64,000 nucleotides of DNA from Brassica napus. Its lineage: Eukaryota > Streptophyta > Magnoliopsida > Brassicales > Brassicaceae. The stretch lies in the NCBI RefSeq assembly GCF_020379485.1, contig NW_026014648.1, positions 62,001-126,000 on the forward strand, given 5' to 3'. The notes beneath the pieces are model-generated. The model was not told where the DNA came from, made no database searches, and was given only the letters and a program-made list of their open reading frames with translations. A program made the position numbers and the translations under genes. Below are positions 61,922 through 64,000 of this stretch, piece by piece; the first letter of the stretch is position 1; each line of letters opens with the position of its first letter.

Positions 61922-61927
61922 AATAAA
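61922..61927 (+). terminator. Candidate polyadenylation signal of element D
   Basis: AATAAA in a T/A-rich context, about 1.88 kb after the TATA box; would mark the end of an unusually long R region. Confidence 0.45.
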
Positions 61928-62344
61928 GTAATTGTTTTATATGCGTTTCATGAGTACTCTGATATTTGACTAGTCCGGTCGAACACAACGTTAAGTCGAG
62001 GTACGGGTTGAAAAGCCTTAGGCCTTGAACTAACGGAAAACGCTAACTCTAGGTACGGGTTGCAAAGCCTTATGCCTTGACGCAGCGGGACGAGAAGTGG
62101 ATGAACTGGTCTAGGTCGTGGAGTAAAGTTTGTGACTCTGACCGGATTGTCCCTAGCCCGTCACGTAGCGCTTCCGGACCATGGTGTTGGGTTGGACGGT
62201 CAGTCATGTTCTTGTTTGATTGTTGGCTGGCCGGTTGGCCTTTCATCTCCAACCCTGGGTATAGGACGGTCGATCGGTCATGTTCTTGTTTGATTGTTGG
62301 CCGGTTGATCGACCTTATGTCTAGGACGGTTCGGGGGTGTTACA

Positions 62345-63510
62345 GGTAGGGTCACCGTGCTGAGTCCAAGGACCAACGTGCTGATATGTGTACTGATGGA
62401 CAGGCACGAACTTCCTGTGTGTGTTGATGGACACACACATACACACACGGACAGTGACGGACGTCCTGTGTGTACTGACGGACATACACGGACGTCCTGT
62501 GTGTGCTGACGGACACACATGGACAGCAACAGACGTCCTGTGTGTGCTGACAGACAGCCACAGACAGCCACGGACGTCCTGTGTGTGCTGGCGGACACCC
62601 ATGGACGTCCTGTGTGTACTGAACAGACAGCCCACGTGGGCCAAAATCACCCAAACAGTCCACGGGAAGGGCCGGCATGCTGAATACAAGGACCAACATG
62701 CTGATATGTGTACTGATGAACAGCCACGGACGACCTGTGTGTGCTACACATGGACAGCAACGGACGTCCTGTGTGTGCTGGCGGACACCCACGGAAGTCC
62801 TGTGTGTACTGAACAGACAGCCCACGTGGGCCAAAATCACCCGAACAGTCCACGGGAAGGGTCAGCGTGCTGAGTCCAAAGACCAACGTGCTGATATGTG
62901 TACTGATGGACAGCCACGGATGTCCTGTGTGTGCTAACGGACACACACGGACAGCCACGGACGTCCTGTGTGTGCAGACGGACACACACGGACAGCCACA
63001 GACGTCTTGTGTCTGCTGGTGGACAGCCACAGACAGCCACAGATGTCCTGTGTGTGCTGGCGGACACCCACGGACGTCCTGTGTGTACAGAACAGACAGC
63101 CCACTTGGGCCAAAATTACTTAAACAGTCCACGGGAAGGGTTAGCGTCCTGAGTCCAAGGTCCAACGTGCTGATATGTGTACTGATGGACGTCCGTGGCT
63201 GTCCGTGTGTGCTGATGGAAGGGTTAGCATGCTGAGTCCAAGGACCAACGTCCTGATATCTGTACTGATGGACAGCCACAGACGTCCTGTGTGTGCTGAT
63301 GGACACACACGGACAGCCACGGACGTCCTGTGTGTGCTGATGGACACACACGGACGTCCTGTGTGTGCTGACGGACAGCCACAGACGTCGTGTGTGTACT
63401 GAACAGACAGCCCACGTGGGCTAAAATCACCCGAACAGTCCACGGGAAGGGCCAGCATGCTGAGTCCAATGATAGCCGTGCTGATATGTGTACTGATGGA
63501 TAGCCACAGA
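62345..63510. repeat. Satellite array, block 4
   Basis: Continues block 3 across D and follows the 2.73-kb higher-order phase: the sequence after D matches that at about 56310 onward. A short inverted piece (GTCCGTGGCTGTCCGTGTGTGC, within about 63190-63213) reads as the opposite strand of the unit. Ends at CCACAGA. Confidence 0.93.
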
Positions 63511-64000
63511 TGTTGTAGGCACAGGGGGGGTAACCCACGAATGGATAGAATGGTGGAACCAAGCTTAAATCGGATCGTCCAAAGATGTTGCCGATTGGTC
63601 GATATGGCCGGATTATGATTTGATAACCTGAAACAAAGGGAATTAAATGATATGAGGTTTATGATATGAATAAAACAAGAACAATAAACAAAAGAAAGGG
63701 ATAGATATGGCGGAATCAAGCTGCTGGATGTGTATCACTCTCAGCTTGATCAAATGATGACTTGAAGTGGATTTGCGGATGAGGGTTTGATTGAATCTCT
63801 CAATCTGATGGAATTATGGATCGAAGTGATTGACTCTCTCAAACTGTGTACTGAGCTTGTTTGGTTTACACAAACAAACTAGACTCACGAAATCAATAAG
63901 ACAACAAAGAATCACTCTTTGAATCCTAAAGACCGATATTTTATACAAATAACAACTTTGATAAAACTGAATAAACTTTCTATTAACTTGGTGATTAAGG
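63511..64000 (-). mobile_element. Partial LTR (end of an element extending beyond the window)
   Basis: The satellite stops and sequence beginning TGTTGTAGGCACAGGGG follows. On the minus strand this is an LTR end, ...GTGCCTACAACA, the same last 12 bases as the family C LTR, though the rest differs. A minus-strand TATAAAAT at 63938-63945 would be its promoter. The remainder is A/T-rich, with no ORF. The clade cannot be decided; the far end and the target duplicate lie outside the window. Confidence 0.6.
63938..63945 (-). promoter_or_regulatory. TATA box of the partial LTR
   Basis: TATAAAAT on the minus strand, about 430 bp before the LTR end. Confidence 0.5.

Larger units (their letters stand above)
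59046..62344 (+). mobile_element. Element D: probable solo LTR (3.3 kb)
   Basis: Starts TGTAGAAACCC, ends GGGTGTTACA, flanked by GGTAG on both sides (59041-59045 and 62345-62349); the empty site CGGGTAGGGTCAGCG is seen near 56310. No second copy of its ends lies inside and no gag or pol motif is present, so a solo LTR left by recombination fits best. The end GGTTCGGGGGTGTTACA resembles the end of the family A LTR. A TATA box at 60046 and AATAAA at 61922 support the plus orientation. Internal repeats: a 13-bp-type AAGCACGACGGGA repeat near 59393-59450, a duplicated GTGACCCGACTGTACTG region near 61225-61365, and two short duplications near 61995-62085 and 62200-62310. ORFs are short and not convincing. 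Confidence 0.8.

Noticed and set aside
59046..62344. Element D read as a minus-strand LTR beginning TGTAACACCC
   Set aside because: That start is common in plant LTRs, but the plus-strand TATA box, the AATAAA and the likeness of the plus-strand end to the family A LTR end favour plus. Not fully excluded.
1..64000. Bacterial-type operons, ribosome binding sites, tRNA or rRNA genes
   Set aside because: None seen; all coding signals belong to plant LTR retrotransposons.

Overview
This window is plant nuclear DNA made almost entirely of repeats; I see no cellular gene, tRNA or rRNA. The retroelement types (chromodomain Ty3/gypsy elements primed by initiator-Met tRNA, and a Tat-like gag-only element with an antisense gene) and the wording of the sequences suggest a Brassicaceae genome, probably heterochromatin near a centromere or a knob. 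That placement is inference.

Layout. (1) 1-27416: a tandem array of a Ty3/gypsy chromovirus (family A, Tekay/Del-like) arranged LTR-internal-LTR-internal-LTR-internal-LTR, with single shared LTRs of 1688 bp. All three internal regions (A1, A2, A3) are broken by nonsense mutations or deletions. In A1 the gag is split by a complete minus-strand element B (1649-10161). B has 1.33-kb LTRs, a gag-protease ORF, no reverse transcriptase or integrase, and a decayed antisense ORF containing an intron-like segment. Its LTRs carry nine-copy arrays of a perfect palindrome. (2) 27417-27687: a fragment of a related LTR. (3) 27688-63510: a GC-rich satellite of about 18.9 kb in total, built from 10-bp and 21-bp modules that make 31-bp units, which combine with a conserved core into units of about 200 bp and then into higher-order repeats. 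It is interrupted by three clean insertions, each with a 5-bp target-site duplication: C1 (33330-40323) and C2 (45442-52113), both intact-looking CRM-like chromoviruses with a 1579-residue polyprotein, and D (59046-62344), a solo LTR. (4) 63511-64000: the end of another LTR on the minus strand, running out of the window.

How the parts relate. C1 and C2 are the only elements whose protein looks complete; their paired LTRs differ at only two positions each by eye, so they inserted recently. B could move only with enzymes supplied by an autonomous relative. The A copies share a possible stop-containing intron between gag and pol, which would let unspliced RNA give Gag and spliced RNA give Gag-Pol. 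The long ORFs of the satellite on both strands come from a repeat without stops and are not treated as genes.
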